Assembly (NCBI GenBank): GCA_963806045.1
Contig: CAWDWP010000004.1
Location: 288,313-352,312 of the forward strand
DNA from: DATCHW01 sp963806045
GTDB lineage: Bacteria > Bacteroidota > Ignavibacteria > Tepidaquicellales > Tepidaquicellaceae
Reading direction: 5' to 3'
Length of the DNA stretch: 64,000 nt
Below, one piece after another: positions 36,436 through 46,023 of this stretch. The notes beneath the pieces are model-generated. The model saw only the letters and a program-made list of their open reading frames with translations, was not told the origin of the DNA and did not search any database. A program made the translations under genes and the position numbers. Position 1 is the stretch's first letter. Each line of letters opens with the position of its first letter.

Positions 36436-37085
36436 TCAATTGATTAATTTATTTTTAAGAGAATTAATAACAGAATTTTCATTATTCCGGTAATAAATGT
36501 ATGTGGGTAAATCAAGTTTTTTTATTTTATATATTTTTATAGCTCTTTTTACAAAATCATAATCATGTGAATATTTGTTCTTAAAACCATTTAATGTTCT
36601 TAAAAACTTTCTGTTTTCCAAATAATGTAGCTCCAATAACACAATCATTTAAATGTATTAATTTATTCGTATTTCTTGCGTCTGGCACAAAAAAATCTTT
36701 TTCTTCACCTATAATCTTTGCTGTAGTATAAATTAAATCAACTTTAGGGTATTTTCTGAAAAATTTTATTCTTTTAGCTAAATGATCAATTCTCATATTC
36801 GTCATCAGAATCAAGGAAAGTGATAAATTTACCGCTTGATAATTTAATACCTGTATTTAATGCACAGGGATTACCTTTATTTTGTTGGCTGCAAATAGTT
36901 ATGTTGCTAAACTTCTTCAAAAATGGAATAATTTTGATTAAGGTATTATCTGTACTTCCATCATCAATAATTACTAGCTCGAAATTCTTATAAGATTGAT
37001 TCAAAACAGAATTAATAGATCTGGTTATCAATGTTTCCCTGTTATAAACTGTTAATATTACTGATATTGTATATTTATAATCCAA
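36436..37085 (-). CDS. Family 2 glycosyltransferase, frame broken twice
   Basis: TTG 37085 opens YTISVILTVYNRETLITRSI, the GT2 Rossmann start with IIDDGSTDNT and the DxD metal motif (FLDSDDEYE). The frame then breaks at 36790-36791. The next segment reads IDHLAKRIKFFRKYPKVDLI and breaks again in the AAAA at 36593-36596 before FKNKYSHDYDFVKRAIKIYK. Removing one base at each place gives about 215 residues, a short but intact GT2 catalytic domain. The sugar is unknown; lipid A and LPS genes on both sides suggest surface glycan work. It lies ten bases after the M23 gene. Confidence 0.8.
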
Positions 37086-37095
37086 AATTTTAATC

Positions 37096-38275
37096 CTAAT
37101 CTTTAATCCATTTTTTTGGATCTAAAGGAGTTTTGTTATTCCATATTTCAAAATGAAAACTTTGACCGAATCATATTTTCAGACGTCTTTGCGATTTTAT
37201 CTCCTGCATTAACATTTTGATTTAGTTTGACATTAATATCTTTAACGATAGAATATATAGTTCTGAATTCGTTACTATGTTTAATTACAATTACCTGTCC
37301 ATATCCCGGAATATATTCTATGCTCTCCACCATTCCATTTGCAACACATTTTATGTCCGAATTTCGGGCAATAGAGAAATCAATTCCATTATTATATTCG
37401 AATGTCCAGGTTGATGCATTAAAATTTTTTCCAAAATCTATTAAAATATAGTTGCTATTTACCGGATATATTAGTTTGTTTTCTAATTCTGAAAATTCTG
37501 AAGAGTTATAATTAACTTCCTGACTAACAACAAAAGTAAATTCATTGGGTTGAATTGAAATCAGGTTTTCAATTTTATCTATAAAATTTCGCTTATTATT
37601 GATTTGTCTCAATAAATTCTCGTTTTCATTTCTTAAATCGGAAAGTTGAACTCTCAATAGTAAAATTTTATCTTCCAGAGTTTTCTGGTTTTCCTTCTTG
37701 CCGGATATATATTTTAATTTATCTCTGTTCGTAAGATTAATCACTTTCTTTTTCTCATCAACTATATATTCGTAATATTTTATTTTTTCAAAGTCCTTTT
37801 TACGGATTTGAGAAATTTTCTGAAGATATTCTAACCTTATTGAAAATTCATTAAAAGTCGCAGAAGTAAATAATACTTCAAATCCAAAATTCAAACCTGA
37901 TTTATAAAGCCATAAGATCCTTTGCTTAAAATTTTCTTTAAGACTTGTCAGTTTCGTTACGTACTCGCTAAATTGTGATTCATCTGTAAATTCCGTTTCA
38001 CCGGGTTTTTTCTGATTATTATCAATATTTTTCAGCAGTTCAGAAATCTTTAGAACTTCATCTTCATATGATTTAAGTTCTTTTTGCAAATTACTAATAA
38101 TAATATTTAGGTTAGCTACTTTTTTATCGAGTTCCTGAACATCAAATTTATAATATAATATTTGCTTTTTCTTATCCTCAATATAATTATAATCCGCAAA
38201 TGAAAATTTGAAATTCAAAATAATCATTAAAACAAAAAAAACAGTAACTAATATTTTATTAAATTTTAGATTCAA
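37096..38275 (-). CDS. EnvC/NlpD-like M23 family protein, frame broken near 37165
   Basis: The protein has a signal peptide (MNLKFNKILVTVFFVLMIIL to about residue 27) and a long coiled coil (about 30-245). A C-terminal M23/LytM-like domain (NGIDFSIARNSDIKCVANGM, GQVIVIKHSNEFRTIYSIV) follows. The frame stops at MIRSKFSF. One surplus base at 37165 (T on the coding strand) accounts for this: the repaired end reads MIRQSFHFEIWNNKTPLDPK and then KWIKD, the normal M23 finish, for about 392 residues. Coiled-coil plus degenerate LytM proteins activate murein amidases during septum splitting. The M23 zinc histidines look incomplete, so a regulatory role is more likely than direct cleavage. Confidence 0.85.
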
Positions 38276-39278
38276 TGAATACAGAATTTAGTTCTTTTTC
38301 TAATAGATTTACCCCATCATTTATCTCAATATCCATTTTTAAAAAATATACCGGAAAATTATCTACAAAATTCTGAAATTTTAATAATTTAACAAAATCT
38401 TTTTCAGTTGTTATGAAAATTATTTCATTTGTGTTATAATTTTCAAGATAATCGATATCTTTCTTAGAATAAATGTAATGATCTCTGAATTTTAAAATTT
38501 TATCGATAAATACACCTTCATTTACAACGGCAAAAATAAATGAATCAGGTTCTGCTATCCCACAAAATAATAACGCGCGCTGTCCTTTAGCATTCAAAAT
38601 ATCACCTCTGTTATTATAAATATTTTTAGTTTTATAATTTATGTTTACAATTGGTTTATTAAATTTATTAAGATTTATTCCAACTTTATTTGACTTATTG
38701 AATTTATGATTTAAAATGATCATTGAGCATCTCTTAAGGGCGATTGGACATTCCCTTAAATTTCCGGATGGAAGTAATAATTTATCATAGAAATTATTTG
38801 ATTTATTCGCATCAATAATAACAAAATCAATATCCCTGTGAATATGTCTGTGCTGAAATGCATCATCGAGCAAAATCAAGTCGCATTTAAAATTTTGGAA
38901 AATATATGTTGAAGCCTTTATTCTGTTCGATGAGGATACAATTGAAAAATTATGAAAATCTTTAATTAATTCTTGAGCCATCATATATACTTCGTCCCCG
39001 GCTTCTTCAGGTGAGCTATTGATATTATTACCATCGGAAACTAATATTAAATCTTCCGATGTTCTGCGATAACCTCGAGAGATTATCCCGACGTTTTTAC
39101 CCATCCTTAAATAATATCTTGCTAAAAAAATTATGAATGGTGTTTTACCGGTCCCTCCGGTACTTAAGTTACCTACGGAAATAATGGGGATATTTATTTT
39201 AACTGTTTTTAGAATTCTTACATTATATAAAATATTTCTTATAAATGTTACAATGAAGAACAGGGCGGTTAATGGCAA
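38259..39278 (-). CDS. lpxK: Tetraacyldisaccharide 4'-kinase
   Basis: This 339-residue protein opens with a membrane-associated helix (LPLTALFFIVTFIRNILYN). It has the P-loop VGNLSTGGTGKTP, the family's DDAFQHRHIHRDIDFVIID and LPSGNLRECP. It phosphorylates the 4' position of the lipid A precursor at the inner membrane. The start is TTG 39278; a run of eight Ts lies just before it and a stop lies upstream in frame, so the true N-terminus could be a few residues longer if that run is miscounted. Its end overlaps the M23 gene start by 17 bases. Confidence 0.93.
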   Translation of the reverse strand: MPLTALFFIVTFIRNILYNVRILKTVKINIPIISVGNLSTGGTGKTPFIIFLARYYLRMGKNVGIISRGYRRTSEDLILVSDGNNINSSPEEAGDEVYMMAQELIKDFHNFSIVSSSNRIKASTYIFQNFKCDLILLDDAFQHRHIHRDIDFVIIDANKSNNFYDKLLLPSGNLRECPIALKRCSMIILNHKFNKSNKVGINLNKFNKPIVNINYKTKNIYNNRGDILNAKGQRALLFCGIAEPDSFIFAVVNEGVFIDKILKFRDHYIYSKKDIDYLENYNTNEIIFITTEKDFVKLLKFQNFVDNFPVYFLKMDIEINDGVNLLEKELNSVFIESKI

Positions 39279-39317
39279 TAAAAAAAATCCGGATTAAGTG
39301 AGAGACAATATTTAATA

Positions 39318-39920
39318 TTACATTTGTTCGCAAATACTGTTCTTAAAATTTATTAAATCCTGTTCATTTAAGTATTCATTATAACAGAAAGTATCGCCAA
39401 AAGAGATGTAACACTTTGAAAAGGGAAGGGGGATTTCAAATTTGTCCCAGCTCTTACTTAAAATTAGTTTATTTTTATATATAATTCTTACAGGTATTAT
39501 TTTATAATTACCTTCCAGTGATAAGACCAATGGTCCATTTTTAAATTCTTTATCCGGTCCTCTTGGTCCATCCGGAGTTATAATTATTGGATTACCGGTG
39601 TTGGTTTTATCTTTTAAGATATTTATTGCTACTTTTCCACCTTTGGAGCTCGAGCCCCGAATTACATTATAATTCCATTTCTTCAAAACTCTTGTAAGAA
39701 TTTCGCCGTCAGAACTTTGTGATACTAAAGCATAAGGGCTTTTATTTCTGAAAAGCCACCATCCTAAAAACATATTTTTATGCCAAAAAACAAATATCTT
39801 TTTTGAAAAATCATTTGGTTGGTTTGATATATTTTTAAATATTATTTTTAAATAAATACCAACCAGTATTGGTAGAATCTTACTTCCTAATTTTATTTTT
39901 GTTTCAGTTTTCAAAACCAT
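39318..39920 (-). CDS. DUF374 lysophospholipid acyltransferase-like protein
   Basis: This 200-residue protein carries the DUF374 pattern: IFVFWHKNMFLGWW (acyltransferase histidine region), then ALVSQSSDGEILTRVL. VIRGSSSKGG and IITPDGPRGPDKEFKNG follow. Members belong to the glycerolipid/LPS acyltransferase superfamily and often sit beside lipid A genes. Here the gene lies between lpxB (one-base overlap at 39920) and lpxK (39-base gap). A second acyltransferase of lipid A synthesis is the plausible role, but the acceptor is not known. Confidence 0.85.
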   Translation of the reverse strand: MVLKTETKIKLGSKILPILVGIYLKIIFKNISNQPNDFSKKIFVFWHKNMFLGWWLFRNKSPYALVSQSSDGEILTRVLKKWNYNVIRGSSSKGGKVAINILKDKTNTGNPIIITPDGPRGPDKEFKNGPLVLSLEGNYKIIPVRIIYKNKLILSKSWDKFEIPLPFSKCYISFGDTFCYNEYLNEQDLINFKNSICEQM

Positions 39921-41056
39921 TATCTTAAGTATTTACATATAATATCTTCAGCTTTTGAATCAATCTTTTTATTAAAAAGATTATTTCTAATAGTCCCGAA
40001 ATTATCCTTCATAGTTTCGGCATATTTGATGTTTGTTATTATTTTAACTCCTTCATTAAAAATATTTTCAGAATTAAAATCTTGTTGAATGAATTCTTTG
40101 ACGACTTCTTTTTGTGCCAAAATATTTACGATGGAAAGATATTTAACAGTGATTAATGCTCTCGCGATTAAATAATTAAAATAACTTGTATTATATACGA
40201 GGCAGAAGGGTGCTTCTAAAAGACAACATTCCAAAGTTGATGTACCGGACTTTGTTATGACAAAATCAGAATTTGATAATATTTTATAATTTATTTCATC
40301 ATCCGCACTATTTTTTTTAAATATATTAAAACTATTCGAATTAATAGTATTTTTGATTAAGCTTGCGTCAATATTTTCAGAACAGAGAATATTCAATTCC
40401 GCATTAAATTTATTTTTTAATTTTATTGCTGCATCAGCCATTATTGGAAGAATCTTTTTGATTTCTTCAAGTCGGCTTCCGGGGAGCAATGTAATTTGAA
40501 TCTTATCTTTTTTTTCTTTTTTGTTTGAATTGAGGAAGTTTGTAATCTTTTCTTTTAGTGGATGACCTACGAAATCAGCCTCTATTCCTTCTTTTTTGTA
40601 AAAATCCACCTCAAATGGAAAGACCACTAGAATTCTGTCAATCGAGTTACGTATTATAGATACCCGGCTTTTGTGCCATGCCCATAATTGAGGTGAAATA
40701 TAATATATTATTTTACCTTTGTAAAATTTACTTAATTTATTGGCAATTCTGAGGTTAAATCCCGGAAAATCGACTAATATAATTATTTCGGGGTTTATTT
40801 TTCTGATTTCTGTTAATGTAGTATTGAATATTTTTTTCAATTTTAAAATATTTTTCAATACTGATCCGAATCCTATATAATTTAATTCTTTATAATTGAA
40901 TATCAATTTCACTCCATTTGATTCGAGATTTTGTCCTCCAATTCCGTAGAATAAAATATTATTAAATTTAGATTTAATATTTTGTATTAAGTGGGAGGCA
41001 TGTAAATCTCCGGATGTTTCACCGGCAATAATAAATATTCTATTACTCTCAGCCAA
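39920..41056 (-). CDS. lpxB: Lipid-A-disaccharide synthase
   Basis: This 378-residue protein has the LpxB start (IFIIAGETSGDLHASHLI) and FYGIGGQNLESNGVKLI. The membrane-facing region follows, then PQLWAWHKSRVSII, LLPGSRLEEIKKILP and VITKSGTSTLECCLLEAPF. It joins UDP-2,3-diacylglucosamine and lipid X at the inner membrane to form the lipid A disaccharide. It heads the run lpxB-DUF374-lpxK-M23 with overlapping or near-overlapping ends. lpxA, C, D and H are not in this window. Confidence 0.94.
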   Translation of the reverse strand: MAESNRIFIIAGETSGDLHASHLIQNIKSKFNNILFYGIGGQNLESNGVKLIFNYKELNYIGFGSVLKNILKLKKIFNTTLTEIRKINPEIIILVDFPGFNLRIANKLSKFYKGKIIYYISPQLWAWHKSRVSIIRNSIDRILVVFPFEVDFYKKEGIEADFVGHPLKEKITNFLNSNKKEKKDKIQITLLPGSRLEEIKKILPIMADAAIKLKNKFNAELNILCSENIDASLIKNTINSNSFNIFKKNSADDEINYKILSNSDFVITKSGTSTLECCLLEAPFCLVYNTSYFNYLIARALITVKYLSIVNILAQKEVVKEFIQQDFNSENIFNEGVKIITNIKYAETMKDNFGTIRNNLFNKKIDSKAEDIICKYLR

Positions 41057-41069
41057 GAATTTTTTTATA

Positions 41070-41651
41070 TTATAGTTTGATTATTTTGTAATTGGTTATC
41101 AGAAAAAATAATATTATCAAAGTTGTAAAAATAAATGCATGCAAACTTCTTCTCTCAGAGAGGATACCGGTTTTTAAGCTGAATTCGATTTTGGATTTTA
41201 TTTCATCCGGAACAGGTTTAAAACCAGGTACAAATTTGTTTATATTTTCCCTGTAAATATTAAATGCTTTTTCGAATGTATTTTCAAGATATTCTTCTTC
41301 AATAAGAATTATACAATAATATTGTATAGAGAAATATATAATACCAGCTATCTGTAAATAAGGGAATAAAGAATTACTCATTATTCCAATTCCTGTATAA
41401 ATCATTATATTTCCAAGATATAATGGGTTTCGCAGCAATGAGTATGGTCCCTGCGTGACCAGGTTGCTTCCACCGGCACTTTGTGTTGTTCGGGTTTCAC
41501 TTCCTGCATAACTAACAGCCCAAATTCTGATAATTTCTCCTGATATCGCGAGAATGATTCCAATTGAAAACGAAATTATAGTAGGATTAACAAATAAAAT
41601 CATTATCAGAAAAAATGGAAGTGGTGTGTAGCTTCGGTATTTGAAAAACAA
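41070..41651 (-). CDS. Isoprenylcysteine methyltransferase-like membrane protein
   Basis: This 193-residue protein has about five membrane helices. Its hallmark segment is LVTQGPYSLLRNPLYLGNIM with EEEYLENTFEKAFNIYREN, the pattern of the ICMT/phospholipid methyltransferase superfamily. The AWAVSYAGSETRTTQSAGGS region precedes it. Bacterial members methylate lipids or small thiols and alcohols; the substrate here is not known. It lies 13 bases upstream of lpxB and 22 bases downstream of the HAD phosphatase gene, all on the minus strand. Confidence 0.83.
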   Translation of the reverse strand: MFFKYRSYTPLPFFLIMILFVNPTIISFSIGIILAISGEIIRIWAVSYAGSETRTTQSAGGSNLVTQGPYSLLRNPLYLGNIMIYTGIGIMSNSLFPYLQIAGIIYFSIQYYCIILIEEEYLENTFEKAFNIYRENINKFVPGFKPVPDEIKSKIEFSLKTGILSERRSLHAFIFTTLIILFFLITNYKIIKL

Positions 41652-41673
41652 ATTTCCTGCTTCTTTAATTTCT

Positions 41674-42417
41674 TTACCCTCCTAACAGAACATCTCTGCG
41701 ATTTGATTTTGCAAATTGTCTTTGTTTAATTTTATTTTGTTCTTTTAATTTATTAATTTTTTTTATTATATCCTGAAAATTAGAAAATTCAAAGTATGTA
41801 ATATTATTTTTCCAGCAATATGAAGCTAAACTATTTTTTGCAAAAACAATATCCGCATAATTAGCTATACAGCTATCAGACATTCCATCTCCAATGAATA
41901 CCGAAATATCATTTTCTAAATCATTAGTGTTGGAGATCAAAATATTTCTCTTACTCATTCCACACCAGTCACAATGTTCATCAGAAAAAGGAAATTCACA
42001 CTTTAGCTTGCTTATTTTTCCATCGGTACCGGTTTCTGTTATAAGTTTGTTGCAAAAGACTTTAAGATTTAAATTTTCTTTCTTAAGTATATAGTTTATA
42101 TAATAATCTAACCCTTCACTTAAAATAAATACTTCATAATCATTTTCTTTACAATAATGTATAAATTCCATAAAATATTCATCCAGCTCTTCTTTATCCA
42201 AATATTCGTTAAATTTTTTAAAATCGAAATTTTCAACCAGTTCAAGTTCTCTAATTAAACATTGCTTTGCGGTAATTTGCAGATTGCTGAAAAGGTTACA
42301 CAAATCTGTAAATTTATTCTTGTCACTTATAAATTTACCTAACGAATTCACCCATACATCATTCCTGGTTGAAGTTCCGTCAAAATCGCAGAAAATTTTC
42401 AGTTTAGGGTTATTCAA
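41674..42417 (-). CDS. HAD-superfamily phosphatase (MtnX/phosphoserine-phosphatase-like)
   Basis: This 247-residue protein has the HAD motif I FCDFDGTST, a motif II ILSEGLDYYI segment and motif IV VFIGDGMSDSCIANYADIVFAK. That is the layout of the MtnX/PSP branch, which dephosphorylates small metabolites. No methionine salvage genes are nearby, so the MtnX name would be a guess. The start overlaps the smc stop by four bases, so it depends on smc translation. A basic tail (KQRQFAKSNRR) ends the protein. Confidence 0.83.
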   Translation of the reverse strand: MNNPKLKIFCDFDGTSTRNDVWVNSLGKFISDKNKFTDLCNLFSNLQITAKQCLIRELELVENFDFKKFNEYLDKEELDEYFMEFIHYCKENDYEVFILSEGLDYYINYILKKENLNLKVFCNKLITETGTDGKISKLKCEFPFSDEHCDWCGMSKRNILISNTNDLENDISVFIGDGMSDSCIANYADIVFAKNSLASYCWKNNITYFEFSNFQDIIKKINKLKEQNKIKQRQFAKSNRRDVLLGG

Positions 42418-45400
42418 TTTTTAAATTTTGTTTCTACTATCGTTGTGACTCCTGCCTCTTGCATCGTCACCCCATAAAGCTTATCCACCCGTTCCATAGT
42501 TCTTTCATTGTGTGTAATAAGAATGAATTGAGTATTTTCAGAAAATTTTCTGATCATTTTATTGAATCTTCCTAGATTTGCAACGTCAAGCGGTGCATCT
42601 ACTTCATCAAGAATACAGAATGGTGATGGTTTAACAAGATAAATTGCAAAAAGAAGTGCGATAGCAGTTAATGTTTTTTCGCCCCCTGACAGTAATTCAA
42701 TTGATGTTGGTCTTTTGCCTCTGGGTTTCGCAGATATTTCTATTTTTGCTTCCAATGGGTCTTCACTCATTTTACCTTCCTCATCTTCTTCGTAAACCAA
42801 TCGTAAATTTGCATCATCACCTTCCTGAAAAAGTTCCTTGAAAATACTAATGAAATTCTGCCGGATTTGTTCGAATGTTAATAAAAACTTCTCTCTGGCT
42901 TCCTGATTTATTCTTTCAATGGTTTTTCTAATGTCTTTTTCTGATTCGATTAAATCTGCTCTCTGGTCAATCATTTTTTGCAATTCTTCTTGTTCCATAT
43001 GAAAATCTTCCCATATTATCTGCTGATAACCACCTCCTAGTTTTTTTAATCTATCACTTAATTCTTCAACTCTTTTCTTTTCTCTGACCAGATCAAAATC
43101 AATATCACCTGCCTCTTCTGAATCAGTTTCATATTCTGGTTCAGTTGACAAATTTAATTCGTATTTACTATGAATATAATCTAAAATATTTTTGGATTTA
43201 ATTTCGTTTTCCTTAATTTTAATCTGTGAATCAATCAGTTTTTGTGAAACGTCTTCAAACTTTTTCCTTCGTGTTCTTTGAGTTAAATCAATATCGGTTT
43301 GTTCTTTTCGCATTTTCTCAAAAATGATAAATTTTTCGTCATAATTGCTGTTTATTATTGATAATTCTTTTCTTAATTCTTCTAATTTTAGATTATTATT
43401 AAGAATTTTAATTTTATGTTCATCCAGTTCATTTTCTTCATCTTTTACTTCATATTCATTTTTTATGATTTGATTGTTTTGATGTTCAGTTGTACTATTT
43501 AACCTGTTCAGGTTCAATTCTTCATTCCTGAATTCATTTTTTAATTTAGTAACTTCAAGATTAAAACTGTTATAGTCATTAATATACTCCGTATATTTCT
43601 GCTCTATTTCATTAAATTCTCCAACTAAAAAACTAAGTTCCTTGTCATAATTCGTATGTTCTCTTTCATTTTCATTTACTTTAATTATCAATTTATTAAT
43701 TTCCAGGTTCAGTATCTTGTTCTCTTCGTTGATTTTGTCATATATTGAATCATTATTTAAAAGTGATTTATTCAGTTCTGAAATTTTAAAATCTATATTT
43801 GAGAGTTCACTTTTTGTTTCGTTAAAATGTGTATAATTATCGTCATATTCTTTTTGGAAAGGTGATAAATCTAAATCACTAAATTCTTTTTTAATACTTT
43901 CATATGTACCTGAAAGCAGGTCTATCTCATTTTTAAAAATCTCAGATTCCTTTTTATATTTTTCAATTTGATTTTCTCTTCCCATTCTGATGTTCTCCTC
44001 TTTAAGTTTACTCCCGGTTCTGATTACATTATCCGTAACTATATCTCCATCGAGTGTTATAAATTTATAATAATTATCTCTTGCTAATCTGTAAGCGACA
44101 GATATATTCTCTACCACGACATATTCATCTAATAAATAGTTAAATAATATCTGGTATTCTGATTTATTACATTTAACGAGTTCATTAGCAAATCCACAGA
44201 CCCCCGGATTATTAATAAATTCCGGTTTATAATCATCAGAATAAATGAATTGAGGAATATTTTTTATAAATTTATCATTCAGAATAAATGTCACTTTACC
44301 TTTGTCATTTTCAGTAATAGAATTAACTAATTTACTGAGTATGGAAGAGTCATTGATAAGAATATAATTACTAATTTCGCCTAATGCGGTTTCAATTGCC
44401 GCTTTAAATTTATCTTCTACAGATATCGAATCAATTATCGAATTTAGTTCTTCATCTTTAAAATTATTAAGTAAATGCCGGACTCCTTCCGCATAATCTT
44501 CAAAAGTTTCTAATAAATTAGTTAGATAAGTTATTTTGCTTATTAGTCTTTGATAATCCAGATTATTTCTATTAAAATCTTTTTCTAACTTAGAAATCTT
44601 ATCAGATAATGATTGTTTAAACTCGGTTTTACTGTTTAATTTCCGTAATGAAAGCTTAAGATTAGAATTTAAGTTATCAAGTTTATTTTCTGTATTTTCT
44701 TTTTCTTTAATTAAAATATTAGTCGCAAGAAGATGTTCCTGATTTTCTTTTGAAATTCTTTCCAGATTATTCAGGTTATTCTCCAGATTAATTTTATTTG
44801 TTTGATAATTCGTTTTATTTTCATTCAGCTCTTTATTTATTTCTTTCAATTTCAATCCTAACTCAGACATTTCAGTCTTTTTCGCGCTCATTAGCTTGAT
44901 CATATTATCTTTGAGATTTTTCTTCTCTTCAAGGGCAACCTCTGAAATTCTTAGTGTATCACTTAATACCTGAATTTTATTTTTTAATTCATCAATTTTG
45001 GAAAAATTTTTTTTAATACTCAGTTGAAAATTATCATTATTATCTGTATTTAGTCTTTTAATATTACTTTCCTTATTTAAAATTCTTTGTTCCAGGACTA
45101 AATTATCACGTTCAACAGTGTTGATTTCTTCTTTTTTAGAATAAAGTTCGGAATTCAGTTTATCAATAATTACTTCAAATTCATTGATTTCAAGCCGAAG
45201 TATGTCAAGCTTTTGATCGTAATCTTCAATTTCTTTACTCAAATTTTCCTTTAGGGATATTTTATCAGCCTCGGTGTCTTTTATGAAACTTATTTCATTT
45301 TGTAAAACCTGAAAATCTATTTTATAAACTTTAATTTCGAGTAATTTCAACTCTTCATAAACCATTTTAGCTTCTTCATTCTTCTTTGCTTGTCTCTCAA

Positions 45401-46013
45401 GTGCACTTACATTTCTTTGTTTTTCCCGGATGATATCGTTTACCCTTAGCAGTGTTTCGTGTACCGATTCAAGGCGTTTGTAAGTTAAATCTCTGTTTTG
45501 TTTGTACGAAACAACCCCTGCAGCTTCTTCAAATAATTTTCTTCTTTCGTTTTTAACAGCAGAAAGTATAGTCTCAACCATTTTTAATTCAATTACCGAA
45601 TATGCATCGGGACCAATTCCAGTATCTAAAAATAATTTTCTTATATCTTTTAGTCTGACTCTTGTACCATTTAAATAATATTCAGTATCGCCGCTCCGGA
45701 AGAACCTTCTTGCAATTTGAACTTCGGAATATTCGGTTGGCAATTTGTTTTGATTGTTTTGTATAGTTAAAGATACTTCTGCTACACTCAGAGGTTTTCT
45801 GTTTTTAGTTCCGCTGAAAACGACATCTTCACGTTTTTCGCTCCTTAAAGCTTTATCACCTTGTTCTCCGAGTACCCAACGAATTGCATCAACAATGTTA
45901 GATTTACCGGAACCATTGGGACCGACAATTGCAGACACTCCACTATCAAATTCAATTGTAGTTTTATCCGCAAAAGATTTGAAACCAAATATTTCTAATT
46001 TAGATAAATACAA
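42414..46013 (-). CDS. smc: Chromosome segregation protein SMC
   Basis: This 1199-residue protein has the N-terminal ATPase half with Walker A GPNGSGKSN (about 31-39) and the QVARRFFRSGDTEY-like region (here VQIARRFFRSGDTEYYLNGT). Two long coiled coils flank a hinge near residues 500-680 (FEDYAEGVRHLL onward). The C-terminal half carries the signature LSGGEKTLTAIALLFAIY and Walker B FCILDEVDAPLD. SMC dimers organise and help segregate the chromosome with ScpA and ScpB, which are not in the window. The start is TTG. It overlaps the HAD gene by four bases. Length is normal. Confidence 0.96.
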   Translation of the reverse strand: MYLSKLEIFGFKSFADKTTIEFDSGVSAIVGPNGSGKSNIVDAIRWVLGEQGDKALRSEKREDVVFSGTKNRKPLSVAEVSLTIQNNQNKLPTEYSEVQIARRFFRSGDTEYYLNGTRVRLKDIRKLFLDTGIGPDAYSVIELKMVETILSAVKNERRKLFEEAAGVVSYKQNRDLTYKRLESVHETLLRVNDIIREKQRNVSALERQAKKNEEAKMVYEELKLLEIKVYKIDFQVLQNEISFIKDTEADKISLKENLSKEIEDYDQKLDILRLEINEFEVIIDKLNSELYSKKEEINTVERDNLVLEQRILNKESNIKRLNTDNNDNFQLSIKKNFSKIDELKNKIQVLSDTLRISEVALEEKKNLKDNMIKLMSAKKTEMSELGLKLKEINKELNENKTNYQTNKINLENNLNNLERISKENQEHLLATNILIKEKENTENKLDNLNSNLKLSLRKLNSKTEFKQSLSDKISKLEKDFNRNNLDYQRLISKITYLTNLLETFEDYAEGVRHLLNNFKDEELNSIIDSISVEDKFKAAIETALGEISNYILINDSSILSKLVNSITENDKGKVTFILNDKFIKNIPQFIYSDDYKPEFINNPGVCGFANELVKCNKSEYQILFNYLLDEYVVVENISVAYRLARDNYYKFITLDGDIVTDNVIRTGSKLKEENIRMGRENQIEKYKKESEIFKNEIDLLSGTYESIKKEFSDLDLSPFQKEYDDNYTHFNETKSELSNIDFKISELNKSLLNNDSIYDKINEENKILNLEINKLIIKVNENEREHTNYDKELSFLVGEFNEIEQKYTEYINDYNSFNLEVTKLKNEFRNEELNLNRLNSTTEHQNNQIIKNEYEVKDEENELDEHKIKILNNNLKLEELRKELSIINSNYDEKFIIFEKMRKEQTDIDLTQRTRRKKFEDVSQKLIDSQIKIKENEIKSKNILDYIHSKYELNLSTEPEYETDSEEAGDIDFDLVREKKRVEELSDRLKKLGGGYQQIIWEDFHMEQEELQKMIDQRADLIESEKDIRKTIERINQEAREKFLLTFEQIRQNFISIFKELFQEGDDANLRLVYEEDEEGKMSEDPLEAKIEISAKPRGKRPTSIELLSGGEKTLTAIALLFAIYLVKPSPFCILDEVDAPLDVANLGRFNKMIRKFSENTQFILITHNERTMERVDKLYGVTMQEAGVTTIVETKFKN

Positions 46014-46023
46014 ATATTAATCT

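Noticed and set aside
19600..37200. Programmed +1 frameshifting as the cause of the broken genes
   Set aside because: The break sites share no slippery codon or stop context, they affect unrelated genes, and the surplus base is biased to T on one contig strand in both gene orientations.
38259..39278. A frameshift at the start of lpxK (eight-T run)
   Set aside because: An extra T would give a slightly more typical N-terminus, but no start codon is available upstream in that frame, so the TTG start is kept.
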